A stretch of 64,000 nucleotides of DNA from Circinella minor (lineage: Eukaryota; Mucoromycota; Mucoromycetes; Mucorales; Lichtheimiaceae): contig JAEPRB010000006.1 of assembly GCA_016758965.1 (NCBI GenBank), forward strand, positions 248,001 through 312,000, in the 5' to 3' direction. Position numbers and translations under genes: made by a program. Of the stretch, positions 63,023 through 64,000 are shown one piece after another. The stretch's first letter is position 1. Each line of letters starts with the position of its first letter. The notes beneath the pieces were generated by a model. It worked only from the letters and a program-made list of their open reading frames with translations. It had not been told where the DNA came from and made no database searches.

Positions 63023-64000
63023 ATGAATACATCATCATCACATACACAAAATTATTCGTTACCGTCACCTAGTTCACCATCAAGTACTACATCATCTGGT
63101 ACGAGTATATCAAAGAAACGTTCCAGTAAATCACACGTTCCTACTGCATGTGTAAGTGGTAGTTTTTAAAGTTTAGATATAATGTAATTTTGTTTTACTG
63201 ACTTTTATTTTTTCGATCACTGCTCCCCCTTCCCCTTTCATGGGACCCTTAACACCCCCCCCTATTTACACATACATATAGGTCAATTGTAAAAAGGCTC
63301 ACTTAGCATGCGACTGTAAGTTTCAATTTACTATTATTTTTATTATGGCAAGCAATAAGAGATACTTTCTATTTTCTTTTTACAAATACCGTAAACTAAA
63401 TTATATTTAAAAAAAATAACAAAATAGTATCAAGACCATGTAAACGATGTGTTTCAGTTGGTAAAACAAGCACCTGTTACGATATTCAACACAAAAAAAG
63501 AGGTCGACCAAAACTTCGAGATAAACGATCAGCAGCAGCGTCAGCGTGGAAACATGATAAAAATGACAAGCTGCGATCAACTCAACTTCATAGCAACACC
63601 GATAATAACGACAACAACTCTAATAATGCTACTTCAACTAGTAATAGTTGTAATGTTATCTCAGGCACCATGACGGCAGCAGCTACACCAGCTATTGCTC
63701 CTGGAATAGCGAACTCTTCCTTTAAAATGACACAACCGCCTGGGTATCAGGAGCCCAAAGAACAAATAAACTCTATGATGACGGTAAATATCATAACCAT
63801 AAATATATGCGATTAATAATAATATATATAAAAACAGAAAAAAAAAGCACATACGATATTTGTTGTTTGTGTTATTCTATTGTACAGTTCTCACATGGTA
63901 AAAATGGTAATACTTAACTTTTTTTCTTCCTTTTTTTTTTTTTATCGAAATAGATATTCTTATCGATGGACATGCGATGTGCACGTGTTTCAGATGAAGC
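63023..64000 (+). CDS. Zn2Cys6 transcription factor with probable PAS domain, 3' end outside window
   Basis: Fungal-type binuclear zinc-cluster regulator. Exons 63023-63151, 63282-63315, 63428-63783 and, most likely, 63952 to beyond the window. The zinc cluster crosses the first two introns: TACVNCKKAHLACD then RPCKRCVS and STCYD, giving C-x2-C-x6-C-x5-C-x2-C-x8-C. A basic tail (HKKRGRPKLRDKR) follows. The next part is Asn/Ser/Ala-rich. The last visible piece, FLSMDMRCARVSDE, looks like the start of a PAS domain, as in a group of zinc-cluster factors related to Ert1/AcuK-type gluconeogenic regulators. A possible small exon near 63888-63907 cannot be joined without a stop, so I skip it. The gene is truncated by the window edge and not necessarily by biology. 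Confidence 0.88.

Noticed and set aside
63888..63907. Extra micro-exon in the zinc-cluster gene
   Set aside because: Either donor leaves phase 1, and the next exon then runs into a stop within about 15 codons; direct joining of 63783 to 63952 keeps the frame.
1..64000. Apparent abundance of TACGTA in spacers
   Set aside because: A rough expectation for this base composition is of the same order as the number seen, so no enrichment is shown.
1..64000. tRNA genes, rRNA, CRISPR arrays, bacterial-type operons or riboswitches
   Set aside because: I looked for GGTTCGAATCC-like B boxes and repeat-spacer patterns and saw none; the intron-rich genes make prokaryotic features irrelevant.

Overview
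The window is a piece of a filamentous fungal nuclear genome, most likely a mucoralean (Mucoromycota) species. It is AT-rich, and its genes carry many short introns (mostly 60-150 bases, GT...AG, often GTAAGT donors). The gene set fits that group: a CotH family protein, a mating-type-like HMG protein, a PEN-2 gamma-secretase subunit and a DNA-PKcs orthologue, the last two being families generally missing from Ascomycota and Basidiomycota. The species itself cannot be named from this sequence.

Layout: (1) 525-2695 +, 4-coumarate-CoA-ligase-like acyl-CoA synthetase. (2) 6413-8527 +, secreted CotH-family protein. (3) 10591-13900 +, C2-domain class 3 (diacylglycerol-type) lipase. (4) 14308-15566 -, RPA32 (replication protein A subunit 2). 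(5) 15846-16640 -, small conserved protein with a mitochondrial-type N-terminus, divergent from (6) 16861-18923 +, SUN-domain nuclear-envelope protein. (7) 19347-19757 +, PEN-2. (8) 19758-31407, a gene-poor island of about 11.6 kb holding transposon debris, an assembly gap flanked by a 130-base duplication, and a 43-base poly(A) run. (9) 31408-32586 +, HMG-box transcription factor. (10) 33461-50890 +, a giant gene of about 50 exons for DNA-PKcs. (11) 51402-about 53475 +, F-box/LRR-like gene whose frame is broken. (12) 54680-62293 +, Sec7/BIG-type large ARF-GEF. (13) 63023 to the window edge +, Zn2Cys6 transcription factor, incomplete.

There is no operon-like logic; these are independent eukaryotic genes. 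Three concern DNA or the nucleus (RPA32, SUN protein, DNA-PKcs), but nothing in the sequence shows that their proximity matters. The most notable content is the DNA-PKcs orthologue, which keeps a catalytic kinase core and three TQ sites matching the vertebrate ABCDE autophosphorylation cluster, and the PEN-2 gene, which implies a gamma-secretase in this fungus.

All exon models were built by hand from reading frames and splice-site motifs. Comparisons with human or yeast proteins are from memory and were not aligned by software.
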